Of a DNA stretch of 26,673 nt, positions 1-6,615 are shown piece after piece; positions within the stretch are counted from its first letter, which is position 1, and each line of letters starts with the position of its first letter. The notes under the pieces were generated by a model. That model ran no database searches, was not told the origin of the DNA, and was given only the letters and a program-made list of their open reading frames with translations. The translations under genes were made by a program, and so were the position numbers. Origin of the DNA: Candidatus Scatousia excrementipullorum (GTDB lineage Bacteria; Cyanobacteriota; Vampirovibrionia; Gastranaerophilales; Gastranaerophilaceae); the NCBI GenBank assembly GCA_017694215.1, contig JADIND010000194.1, forward strand, positions 1 to 26,673, read 5' to 3'.

Positions 1-441
1 GACTTCCCACAATATAAAGAACAAATTAAAGAAAAAGTAAAAAAACAATTTAAGAAAGACGATGTTCCGGCAATAGTATTTCATGAAAATAGTAGTGTCG
101 CAAAAGCTATTAGTAAATCAGCAGAACTAAATGATTTTATATATAAAAATGTAACTGCACTGAAATCCGGAAAAGAAGTGACCGGTTCTCTGGGGTTCAC
201 TAGTGACAGTAATTTACACAGTGCTTTTGGCAAGGTGGATGTATTATCTGCAAAGTTGCAAGGAAAATTTATTGAGTTTATACTATTAGACACATATGAT
301 TTTAATCCGAATGAAACTAACCCACTTGTACAGATGGGCTATTCAGCCCAAAAAGCAGGATTGTTAAATAATTTAAAAAAAAATTATTTAATAATTAAAT
401 TCCGCAATTTTTGTTCAATAGTGTCACAATTTTTGGCATAA
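1..441 (+). CDS. 3' end of an unrecognised gene, truncated by the window edge
   Basis: Frame 1 is open from the first base to a TAA at 439-441, giving 146 residues with no start, so the gene begins outside the window. A GTG at 178 lies in this frame but there is no reason to begin there, because the coding-like sequence continues upstream. The fragment is soluble-looking: a lysine-rich start, then FHENSSVAKAI, GSLGFTSDSNLHSAFGKVD and LLDTYDFNPNE, then a short amphipathic tail. No signal peptide, membrane segment or catalytic motif is visible and I do not recognise the family; the DTYDFNPNE region has the feel of a C-terminal domain of a larger modular protein. The last 58 bases overlap the 3' end of the convergent membrane-protein gene. 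A run of nine A (375-383) lies just before the overlap, so the natural end may be slightly different. Real coding is likely; function unknown. Confidence 0.6.
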   Translation, partial: DFPQYKEQIKEKVKKQFKKDDVPAIVFHENSSVAKAISKSAELNDFIYKNVTALKSGKEVTGSLGFTSDSNLHSAFGKVDVLSAKLQGKFIEFILLDTYDFNPNETNPLVQMGYSAQKAGLLNNLKKNYLIIKFRNFCSIVSQFLA

Positions 442-1445
442 TAAATACCTGCAAAAATTATTGCCAGCCCGATAATGACAAGCACAAGCGGAAATATAGG
501 AGAATCTTTGAAAACCGCATAAGCAAGGTGGCTTAAATATGCAAAAAATCCGATGGCTCCCCATACCATAAATACTTTACGTTTTATAATTATACTTACA
601 AACATATATGCAAGACTAAATAAAGCAAAGATGAGATAATTAACCTCGTTAAACCCATTAAACTGCCAGATTATAGATATTATTGCTCCCCACAGCATTG
701 TAGAACCGAATATATAGAGCCATCCGGAATAATCGCCTTTAGTTTTGCCGTCAAATCTCATTGCTGCCCCGAGCATAACCAGAGAAAATACTACCGTTGA
801 AAAATTTCTCATACCCCATGTCGGAGCCTGAACACTGCCAAGACATAGCGGAACAATATCCATCGAAAGATACCAGAGTGCATAACAAATTGGAAGAGTT
901 AAAAGCGGAAATTTTCTGAATTTCAAAAATATACAACCGCCGAGAATTGTGGCAAGCTCCATAAAAATATAACCGCTCCTTACCCATATATGAAAACCGC
1001 TGTAGCTGTCGTACTTTGCAGGCATCAATCCCGTCATGTTTTCAAAGGACCACACGGCTAACGGGATAATACTAACGGCACAAACATACAATAACCCGCC
1101 CGGAGTCGTTTTGTTTTTCTTCCACAAAAAATTTCCGACAACTGTAAAAAGGATAAAATAAATAACTGAAAGAACAAACATACCTGCATGCCCGAATGTA
1201 TTGTAAACATTAGCCATATACCAGCCCATTGTATCAATTATAACAAACGCACCAAAGTAATACAAAAAATTTTCCAGTGTAAATTTCACTTTTGTATGAG
1301 ATTCTGATGAGGTTGCAGGGGTTTGTTTTGACTGCTTATCTTTTTGCAGACCGCTTAAAAAGTCAATTAATTTAGTAAAAACATCAGCCGAAATAATGCC
1401 TTCTTTTTGTGCAAGCAGCAAATCTTTTTCATCAAACTTCATCAT
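384..1445 (-). CDS. Polytopic integral membrane protein (DUF2157-like), unknown function
   Basis: 353 residues. A soluble, charged N-terminal segment of about 65 residues (FDEKDLLLAQKEGIISADVFTKL) is followed by roughly ten hydrophobic helices to near the C-terminus, for example YFGAFVIIDTMGWYMANVY, MFVLSVIYFILFTVVGNFLW and FPLVLVIIGLAIIFAGIYYA. The layout, a short cytoplasmic helix-turn domain plus many membrane segments, resembles DUF2157-type proteins, but no catalytic or transport motif can be seen. A Shine-Dalgarno AAGGAG precedes two consecutive ATG codons; spacing favours the second (start at 1442), so the true protein may be one residue shorter. The gene lies 21 bp downstream of the glycosidase gene on the same strand and may be co-transcribed with it. 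Its 3' end overlaps the convergent partial gene at the left edge by 58 bp. Confidence 0.75.
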   Translation of the reverse strand: MMKFDEKDLLLAQKEGIISADVFTKLIDFLSGLQKDKQSKQTPATSSESHTKVKFTLENFLYYFGAFVIIDTMGWYMANVYNTFGHAGMFVLSVIYFILFTVVGNFLWKKNKTTPGGLLYVCAVSIIPLAVWSFENMTGLMPAKYDSYSGFHIWVRSGYIFMELATILGGCIFLKFRKFPLLTLPICYALWYLSMDIVPLCLGSVQAPTWGMRNFSTVVFSLVMLGAAMRFDGKTKGDYSGWLYIFGSTMLWGAIISIIWQFNGFNEVNYLIFALFSLAYMFVSIIIKRKVFMVWGAIGFFAYLSHLAYAVFKDSPIFPLVLVIIGLAIIFAGIYYAKNCDTIEQKLRNLIIK

Positions 1446-1466
1446 TTCTCCTTTTAAATTATTAAA

Positions 1467-3755
1467 TTAAAATTTTTGCAATGAAAATATACGGAATTCA
1501 CCCGGTTTCAATTCTTCAAAACATAATTCCTGCTGCGGATTGTCAAAATATTTCGGAGAATATTTGCTGTCTTTCAATACATATTCCGAAAGTGCCGTAA
1601 AATCCCCCGGTAATTTTATATTTTTATCATTAACCGGCTCACCTTTTTTCCATTCCTGTCTTGAGCCTTCATCATCATTAATCGTAATAAATTCTGTCGG
1701 ATAATGACAGTTAGAAACAATTAAAAATGCTTTTTTCAGCGGTTCTTTTGATATAAGCCATACCGCAAATCCGTCATCATCCTGCGTTATTATCTGAGCT
1801 TCACCGTCAGTGATTATTGGCTGGGATTTTACAAATCTGTCAAGTGCATCAAATTTATTATAGAAATCGTAATTCTTTTCTCTCGGCATTGACATTTCTT
1901 CTCCGATAACACTTTCCATTCCTCGTTTGGTGAAACTTTCATCTCCGTCCATATAAAGTACCGGTCTTTGTGCATATTTTCCGCCCGGAAGAAGCTTGTA
2001 TTTTGCCCATTTATATAAGGCTCCGTCAACGCCTAACTGTCCCGGATACTGGTCAATACTTCTGAATTCACCGTCCTGATTGTTGTATGTTTTAAGGATA
2101 GATAATTTTTCACCGTCTTTAAAATTGATGTTGTAATTTGTAAGGTTTTGGTTATCATCCGTAATGCATTCAGGAGTTTTGCTCTGCTGGCATACAATAT
2201 CGTTGCCCCAGAGAAGGTCAAATTTCATGTCCTCATGGTATTCTTTTAAGAAATTATCCCAGAGCATATATTCTGCAAGAGTCCCGAAATAAGGAATTTT
2301 TGCTTTCATTGCTGAATTCAATTTGCCCAGAACTATTCTTGGTGCTCTGTAACTGATAGGAACTCCGTCTTTTTCAGAAACTTTGTCAACTATATGGTCA
2401 ATATGGTCAACTCTGAATCCGTCAAAGTTGTAATCACTTTGAAGTTCCTGCATGTAATTTATAAAATAATCAATAACAGGCTTGTTATAATTTCCGTTTT
2501 CCAGATAAACAAAGTAATAAGGTGTCTGACAGTCAAGATTTGCAAAATTTGTGACATCTTCTCCTTTGTAATCGTAATGTTTAAAGACCGGATATCCGCC
2601 GCATTCACTCATTTTGTCATACACGGGAACTCCTGCCGAACACCATGCCCCGCCCGGTGCAGGCCACAAGCCTTCCTTTATAAGTTCCTGTATTGTGTCA
2701 ATCTGTTTTGTTATATCGTGTTCCGTTAATTTTTGATTACGTTTGAAGTTATGAATTTTTTCAACAATTTCTCTGACACGTTTATGGATTTTTTCCTGAG
2801 AACTTTTTTCTGTCATTTTATTGCAAAGTTCTTTTTTTGTTTCATCCATTTCTTTGTCAAATTTATCAAAAATATTCTGGTAATGTTCGCTCAAGGTTCC
2901 TGCTGAACCTTTCAGGGTTTGTTTGTAGATATCTTTTATTACATCGATATCTTCCTTGTCAAATTCGCCGTGAAATTTCTCGGCAATAACATCAATTTGT
3001 TTAAGAATTTCTTCATCAAGTTTCGGGATATCAAACCATCTTGCAATAAACGGATTTGCAAGAACCGCTTTTGAAAATCTTCCTGTCTGCGGAAGAATAT
3101 CATAAATAACCGGATGCCCGGCAAGCTGTGCGAGTTCTATAAACAATTTCACCTGACCTTTTGCATCCAATCCTGTTAATTCTTCGATATTTTTATCCAA
3201 TAAAGCTTCACTTACTTCTGAACTCTTCGGAAGATATGCACAACCGAATTCCCTCGGGTGAAATGGTATCAGATATATCGTTGTATTAAATATATTATTA
3301 TTCAAATCGCCTGTCGGAAGTATTAAAAGCTGAGTCAGCCAGTCAAAAAGTTTTCCGGTATCTTTAGACTTGTTCCCGTTGCCTAGTGCGGCAAGGTTAA
3401 TTAATTTTATATTGTGCCCTTCTTTTTTTATCCAGTCTGAATTTGTAACACCATTTCTTTCAAGAACACTTATTTGATTATTAGCAAATTCAAACTTTCC
3501 GTCTTTAAAAATTTTATTGTTTTTCCATTTGATTTCAAGACCATACAGAACTTCTTCGGGAGTCAATTCTTCAAGAGCTTTGATATGTGGATACGGTAAG
3601 TATCCGTATTTGCTTATGAGATTTTTCAGTTCGGTTTTTCTTTTTACCGAAATATTTTCAAAGCTGTATTTTTTTTTCAGTTTTGAATAAATACAGTTTA
3701 AAACTGCGTCTTTTTTTTCTATATCTTTTTTCTTTCCGAACAGAAAATCTAACAT
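1467..3755 (-). CDS. GH13-like alpha-glucan-active enzyme, divergent
   Basis: 762 residues. Probably acts on alpha-linked glucans such as glycogen or maltodextrin; no signal peptide is seen, so cytoplasmic. GH13 landmarks: FDGFRVDHIDHI with the presumed nucleophile D450, TLAEYM with the presumed acid/base E495, and RSIDQYPGQ with D568 as the probable third carboxylate. The beta-3-like segment HPVIYDILPQTGRF (about 214-227) stands where GH13 enzymes usually have DxxxNH, and the NHD of region IV is replaced by SID, so substrate handling is probably atypical. A helical, lysine/glutamate-rich segment (about 245-365) lies between these parts. The C-terminal 100 residues look like a beta-sandwich. 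Start chosen at ATG 3755: an upstream in-frame start at 3827 would run through the promoter, while 3755 is preceded by a purine-rich GGAGGAAGGGAG. Glycosidase versus 4-alpha-glucanotransferase or phosphorylase cannot be decided by eye. Confidence 0.8.
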   Translation of the reverse strand: MLDFLFGKKKDIEKKDAVLNCIYSKLKKKYSFENISVKRKTELKNLISKYGYLPYPHIKALEELTPEEVLYGLEIKWKNNKIFKDGKFEFANNQISVLERNGVTNSDWIKKEGHNIKLINLAALGNGNKSKDTGKLFDWLTQLLILPTGDLNNNIFNTTIYLIPFHPREFGCAYLPKSSEVSEALLDKNIEELTGLDAKGQVKLFIELAQLAGHPVIYDILPQTGRFSKAVLANPFIARWFDIPKLDEEILKQIDVIAEKFHGEFDKEDIDVIKDIYKQTLKGSAGTLSEHYQNIFDKFDKEMDETKKELCNKMTEKSSQEKIHKRVREIVEKIHNFKRNQKLTEHDITKQIDTIQELIKEGLWPAPGGAWCSAGVPVYDKMSECGGYPVFKHYDYKGEDVTNFANLDCQTPYYFVYLENGNYNKPVIDYFINYMQELQSDYNFDGFRVDHIDHIVDKVSEKDGVPISYRAPRIVLGKLNSAMKAKIPYFGTLAEYMLWDNFLKEYHEDMKFDLLWGNDIVCQQSKTPECITDDNQNLTNYNINFKDGEKLSILKTYNNQDGEFRSIDQYPGQLGVDGALYKWAKYKLLPGGKYAQRPVLYMDGDESFTKRGMESVIGEEMSMPREKNYDFYNKFDALDRFVKSQPIITDGEAQIITQDDDGFAVWLISKEPLKKAFLIVSNCHYPTEFITINDDEGSRQEWKKGEPVNDKNIKLPGDFTALSEYVLKDSKYSPKYFDNPQQELCFEELKPGEFRIFSLQKF

Positions 3756-3782
3756 ATTATACTCCCTTCCTCCGGTTCTTTT

Positions 3783-3810
3783 ATTATAGCACAACAAAAT
3801 CGGGGGGCAA
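3783..3810 (-). promoter_or_regulatory. Promoter of the GH13-like gene
   Basis: Reading the minus strand: TTGCCC (3805-3810), a 16-bp spacer, then TATAAT (3783-3788) preceded by TGC, an extended -10. Transcription would start about 20 bp upstream of the ATG at 3755. The same TGTGCTATAAT block occurs before the kinase gene at 5200. Confidence 0.6.
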
Positions 3811-3840
3811 CAGGAATTCCTTAACAAAACTTAATAATTA

Positions 3841-3854
3841 TACCCAATCGGGTA
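3841..3854. promoter_or_regulatory. Small inverted repeat in the divergent intergenic region (possible operator)
   Basis: TACCC-AATC-GGGTA, 5-bp perfect arms, lies between the divergent GH13-like gene and the response-regulator gene. Position between two divergent promoters suits an operator, but arms this short can occur by chance. Confidence 0.2.
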
Positions 3855-3927
3855 ATGGACTAATTAATTTGGCTATTATTAAATTATTCTGATGAGAGAA
3901 ATTCTAAGCAAGAAGAAGGGTGCGATT

Positions 3928-4620
3928 ATGACAGAAAAAGTTTGTTCAGTGGTTGAGAAAAAAGTTATTAAAGTTGCTATTATAGAAGATTTTAAATTGA
4001 CAAGAGTAGGTCTCAGATGTGCTTTAAATGAAAATGATGATTTAAAAGTTGTAGCAGAGGCTGAAGATGCTGTTGAGGGGTTAAAGTTAGTAGAGAAAGA
4101 AAAACCGGATGTTATCTTGATGGATTTGGGGCTTCCGGGCATGAACGGCATAGAAGCTACAGTGAAAGTAAAAGAGATGATGCCGCAGGTTAAGGTTATT
4201 GCATTAACTTCTCATGACAGAGAAGAAGGAGTTATTGCAGCATTAAGCTCAGGGGCGAGTGCATATTGTTTGAAAGATATTGACCCGACAAAACTTGCCG
4301 ATGTAGTGAGAGATGTTTCAACAGGGGTATGCTGGATTGATCCGATGGTATCACAGATGGCATTAAATTCTTTCCCGAAGGTTGAAAATATCGGATTTCT
4401 TCCGGGAAAATCACAGAGCGAAGGTCGTGTTCCGCTTACCGAACGTGAATATGAAGTACTTAAGCATCTTGTTGCAGGGAAAAGTAATACGGAAATTGCA
4501 AAGGAACTTATTGTTAGTGTGCATACCGCGAAAGCTCATGTATGTTCTATTTTACAAAAAATGTGCGTAAACGACAGAGTTCAGGCTGCGGTTAAAGCTG
4601 TTAAAGAAGGTATGGTTTAG
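3928..4620 (+). CDS. NarL/LuxR-family response regulator, orphan
   Basis: 230 residues. A two-component transcription regulator. Receiver domain about 13-130: acidic pair E20/D21, phospho-acceptor D66 in ILMDLGLPG, T94 in ALTSHD and K116 in CLKD. LuxR-type helix-turn-helix about 168-228: LTEREYEVLKHLVAGKSN, then EIAKELIVSVHTAKAHV and a DRVQAAVKAVKEG tail. These phrases closely match NarL-type regulators of cyanobacteria, the main phylogenetic hint in the window. Start chosen at ATG 3928, which has AGAAGGG about 7 bases upstream; an earlier ATG at 3892 has no ribosome-binding site. No sensor kinase gene lies next to it, so the partner must be elsewhere. It is divergent from the GH13-like gene, which it might regulate (inference from position only). 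Confidence 0.9.
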   Translation: MTEKVCSVVEKKVIKVAIIEDFKLTRVGLRCALNENDDLKVVAEAEDAVEGLKLVEKEKPDVILMDLGLPGMNGIEATVKVKEMMPQVKVIALTSHDREEGVIAALSSGASAYCLKDIDPTKLADVVRDVSTGVCWIDPMVSQMALNSFPKVENIGFLPGKSQSEGRVPLTEREYEVLKHLVAGKSNTEIAKELIVSVHTAKAHVCSILQKMCVNDRVQAAVKAVKEGMV

Positions 4621-4668
4621 CTATATTTATTTAAAATTTACTGTATAATTCTGTATAAATATTTATAA

Positions 4669-4703
4669 AAAAGAGGATTTTTTAATCCTCTTTTAATTTT
4701 TTT
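4669..4703. terminator. Bidirectional intrinsic terminator between convergent genes
   Basis: An 11-bp perfect stem (AAAAGAGGATT, 4669-4679, with AATCCTCTTTT, 4684-4694) around a TTTT loop, followed on + by a run of seven T (4697-4703). Read on - it is also followed by T. It serves the response regulator and the kinase; the kinase TAA stop (4682-4684) lies inside the hairpin. Confidence 0.85.
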
Positions 4704-5200
4704 ATAACATCGTCAACCTGACGTTCAAGATGTTCGTAATCTTTATTATTATCTATTACAAAATCCCAATCTTTTATGTGGTCGAGTCCAATTTCTGTTA
4801 TGTCATTTTCTCCGACAAGATTTCCTCTTTTTGCTCTGGTCTCTCTGTCGGCTTCAACTCTGATAGTTTTTGCACCGGCAGATTTTAGCATATCATATTC
4901 ATGTTGAACTCTTACATCAGTTACCATAATATTACCCGGTTCTTCTATAACTTTTTTTAACCAGTAATCAGGATCTTGAGCTCTGCCCCAGTTACCGAGT
5001 TCAATTAAATCTTTGCGGTACATTGCTTTGTTTTTTTCTATTTCTTCATAGGTTAAATTTTTCTGTCTTCCGTATTCAAGTTTAATAGAATCACCTATTG
5101 CACATCTGTGAAAATCAGGCATTTTTTTTAGCATCAATTTCGCAACAGTATCTTTGCCTGAATATTGTTTGCCCGAAAATAATAATATTTTTAATGCCAT
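4682..5200 (-). CDS. P-loop kinase of the phosphomevalonate kinase / nucleotide kinase-like family
   Basis: 172 residues. A small nucleotide/metabolite kinase. The Walker A loop is at the N-terminus (LLFSGKQYSGKDT, residues 6-18, K16 the phosphate-binding lysine), the usual place for an NMP-kinase fold. Along its length it parallels the animal-type phosphomevalonate kinase: SGKxxSGKD near the start, then YRKDLIELGNWGRAQDPDYW, then VTDVRV, and near the end GLDHIKDWDFVIDNN. These correspond segment by segment to the human enzyme as I remember it. Because cyanobacterial relatives normally make isoprenoids by the MEP route, a mevalonate substrate is unlikely; a nucleotide or other phosphorylated metabolite is more plausible. 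No downstream partner gene. The ATG is preceded by AAAGGAG with 6-base spacing. Family assignment fairly firm, substrate unknown. Confidence 0.75.
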   Translation of the reverse strand: MALKILLFSGKQYSGKDTVAKLMLKKMPDFHRCAIGDSIKLEYGRQKNLTYEEIEKNKAMYRKDLIELGNWGRAQDPDYWLKKVIEEPGNIMVTDVRVQHEYDMLKSAGAKTIRVEADRETRAKRGNLVGENDITEIGLDHIKDWDFVIDNNKDYEHLERQVDDVIKKLKED

Positions 5201-5222
5201 TTTTTACTCCTTTTATTAATTT

Positions 5223-5231
5223 ATTATAGCA
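5223..5231 (-). promoter_or_regulatory. Extended -10 promoter of the kinase gene
   Basis: Minus strand TGCTATAAT (TG-C-TATAAT), 22 bp upstream of the ATG at 5200. No convincing -35 is present: the sequence at the -35 position is the edge of a repeat that begins near 5246. Confidence 0.5.
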
Positions 5232-5245
5232 CAAGAAAAGGAGGG

Positions 5246-5390
5246 GTGAGGGGCGGACAGGATAAAAAAGTGCAATAAAGGCTTAGCCCCCTTTTTTAAA
5301 GGGGGAAATGGAAGGGGGATTTTTCACATGTCATTCTGAAACGTTAATCGCTGCGACCCACGGGAATTGTCACTGTTCAGAATCTCTTTT
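5246..5390 (+). repeat. Dispersed repeat, copy A (about 145 bp)
   Basis: Shares ordered blocks with the reverse complement of 9783-9916. Matching landmarks, in order: GGGGCGGACAGGATAAA, AAGGCTTAGCC, GGGGGATTTTT-like, ATTCTGAAAC, TTAA..GCTGCG and ACTGTTCAGAATCTCTTT (17 of 18 bases identical to copy B). Contains a perfect 8-bp hairpin CCCCCTTT-ttt-AAAGGGGG at 5287-5305. No open frame or transposase is inside, so it is a non-autonomous dispersed element. Confidence 0.7.
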
Positions 5391-5434
5391 TATATGTCGG
5401 CAGTAAGCTCCTGAAACCAGTTCAGGATGACATG
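5327..5434. repeat. 108-bp element with 14-bp terminal inverted repeats (MITE/REP-like)
   Basis: Left end CATGTCATTCTGAA (5327-5340) and right end TTCAGGATGACATG (5421-5434) are inverted copies with 13 of 14 bases matching. A nested perfect palindrome TCCTGAA-accag-TTCAGGA lies at 5409-5427. It overlaps dispersed repeat copy A. The TGTCATTCTGAA..TTCAGGATGACA ends resemble palindromic intergenic repeats common in many bacterial genomes. Confidence 0.6.
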
Positions 5435-5443
5435 GGGCGGTAC

Positions 5444-5565
5444 CTGTGCGATTGCAGAGTATCGAAAAACCCTCCGGCACATTCGTGCCACCTCCCTTAC
5501 AAGGGAGGCATTATATCCCCTCGCTCCTTTTGAGGAAATGGTTATGGAGAGGGGGCGGATATAAT
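5444..5565. repeat. Palindrome-rich module upstream of glyQ
   Basis: Begins with TGCGATTGCAGA, which recurs inverted at 9978-9990. Then come GGCAC-attc-GTGCC (5476-5489) and a perfect hairpin CCTCCCTT-ac-AAGGGAGG (5491-5508) whose relative is present inverted near 9953-9978. Last is an imperfect inverted repeat with TATATCC ends (about 5512-5564). Nothing here looks coding. The remaining 5566-5705 is AT-rich with no feature I can support. Confidence 0.5.
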
Positions 5566-5705
5566 AAAAAAAAATGGGGTTTTAAATTACGTGCGTTTCT
5601 TAATATTTTTAAACATAAAATTTGCAATTTTGCTATGTTGGTCGTAGTATGAGAAAAGCTCGTGCCGAAGAGGTGATTTTGTGCGTGAGAAATTAGTGTA
5701 AATAG

Positions 5706-5711
5706 TACAAT
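5706..5711 (+). promoter_or_regulatory. Possible -10 element of the glyQ operon
   Basis: TACAAT lies 13 bp before the chosen ATG, which would give a leader of only about 7 bases. No good -35 is seen at the expected distance, so this is weak. Confidence 0.3.
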
Positions 5712-5724
5712 ATTGGAACATGTT

Positions 5725-6606
5725 ATGGCTTTAAATTTTCAAGAACTGGTTTTTAATTTACAAAAATATTGGTCGGATTACGGTTGTATAATTCAGCAGC
5801 CTTATGATATTGAAAAAGGTGCTTCAACCATGAATCCGGCAACTTTTTTGCGTTCACTCGGACCTGAACCATGGAATACAGCAATGATTGAACCTTGCAG
5901 ACGTCCGACTGACGCCAGATATGGTGAAAATCCTAACAGATTAGGACATTATTATCAGTTTCAGGTTATACTGAAACCATCTCCTGATAATGCTCAGGAA
6001 CTTTATTTGAAAAGTTTGGAAGCTATGGGGATTGACTTAAAAGAACACGACGTAAGATTTGTTGAAGATAACTGGGAATCTCCGACTCTCGGTGCAGCCG
6101 GTGTCGGCTGGGAAGTTTGGCTTGATGGTATGGAGATTACACAGTTTACTTATTTTCAGCAGGTTGGCGGATTGGAAGTTAAACCTGTTGCTCTTGAATT
6201 AACTTACGGTCTTGAACGTATTGCCATGTATCTTCAAAATAAAGAATCGGTTTACGATATTATGTGGAATGATACAATTAAGTATGGCGAAATTTTCTTA
6301 CAAAATGAAATTGAACAATCAAAATATAATTTTGAAGTGAGTGATGCAAAAGCTCTATTCACTATGTTTGACCTCTATCAGAAAGAAGTTGATAATTGTG
6401 TTGAGGCAAAACTTGTATTGCCTGCTTATGATTACGTTTCGAAATGTTCTCATACTTTCAATTTGCTTGATGCAAGAGGTGTTATCAGTAAAGATGAAAG
6501 AATTAATTTTATAAATCGTGTAAGAACTATGGCATCTGCAGTTGCAAAATTGTATGTTGCCCAGAGAGAAGAAATGGGATTTCCTCTCTGTAAAGACAAT
6601 AAGTAA
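5725..6606 (+). CDS. glyQ: Glycine--tRNA ligase, alpha subunit
   Basis: 293 residues, the usual length for GlyQ. It forms the catalytic class II subunit of the bacterial alpha2beta2 glycyl-tRNA synthetase. Family signatures seen: the N-terminal FQELVFNLQKYWSDYGC, then IIQQPYDIEKGASTMNPATF, EPCRRPTDARYGENPNRLGHY, and VALELTYGLERIAMYLQ in motif 3 position. Start placed at ATG 5725 (MALNFQ), the usual family N-terminus; a TTG 12 bases upstream would add four residues. Only a weak GGAA precedes it. glyS does not follow, so the beta subunit must be encoded elsewhere, as in cyanobacteria. The gene leads a tight cluster: the permease start is 9 bp past the stop, and the bases after the stop supply its ribosome-binding site. 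Confidence 0.97.
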   Translation: MALNFQELVFNLQKYWSDYGCIIQQPYDIEKGASTMNPATFLRSLGPEPWNTAMIEPCRRPTDARYGENPNRLGHYYQFQVILKPSPDNAQELYLKSLEAMGIDLKEHDVRFVEDNWESPTLGAAGVGWEVWLDGMEITQFTYFQQVGGLEVKPVALELTYGLERIAMYLQNKESVYDIMWNDTIKYGEIFLQNEIEQSKYNFEVSDAKALFTMFDLYQKEVDNCVEAKLVLPAYDYVSKCSHTFNLLDARGVISKDERINFINRVRTMASAVAKLYVAQREEMGFPLCKDNK

Positions 6607-6615
6607 GGAAATCGG

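Noticed and set aside
3756..3827. N-terminal extension of the GH13-like protein beginning at 3827
   Set aside because: It would be translated from DNA holding the -35/-10 promoter and the ribosome-binding site of the downstream ATG at 3755; its residues (RNSCCPPILLCYNK) do not look like a protein start.
5431..5450. GGGGCGGTACC before glyQ, resembling the T-box core TGGNACC
   Set aside because: The invariant TGG is CGG here, no specifier stem or terminator alternative was found, and the sequence is part of a repeat cluster upstream of the likely promoter.
5246..5565. Possible CRISPR-like array from the repeated palindromes
   Set aside because: Units are of different sequence and length with no regular spacers; they are a mosaic of palindromic repeats and no cas gene is present.
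5446..5652. Short + strand open frame in the repeat cluster before glyQ
   Set aside because: It runs through palindromes and low-complexity DNA, with no ribosome-binding site or protein-like composition.
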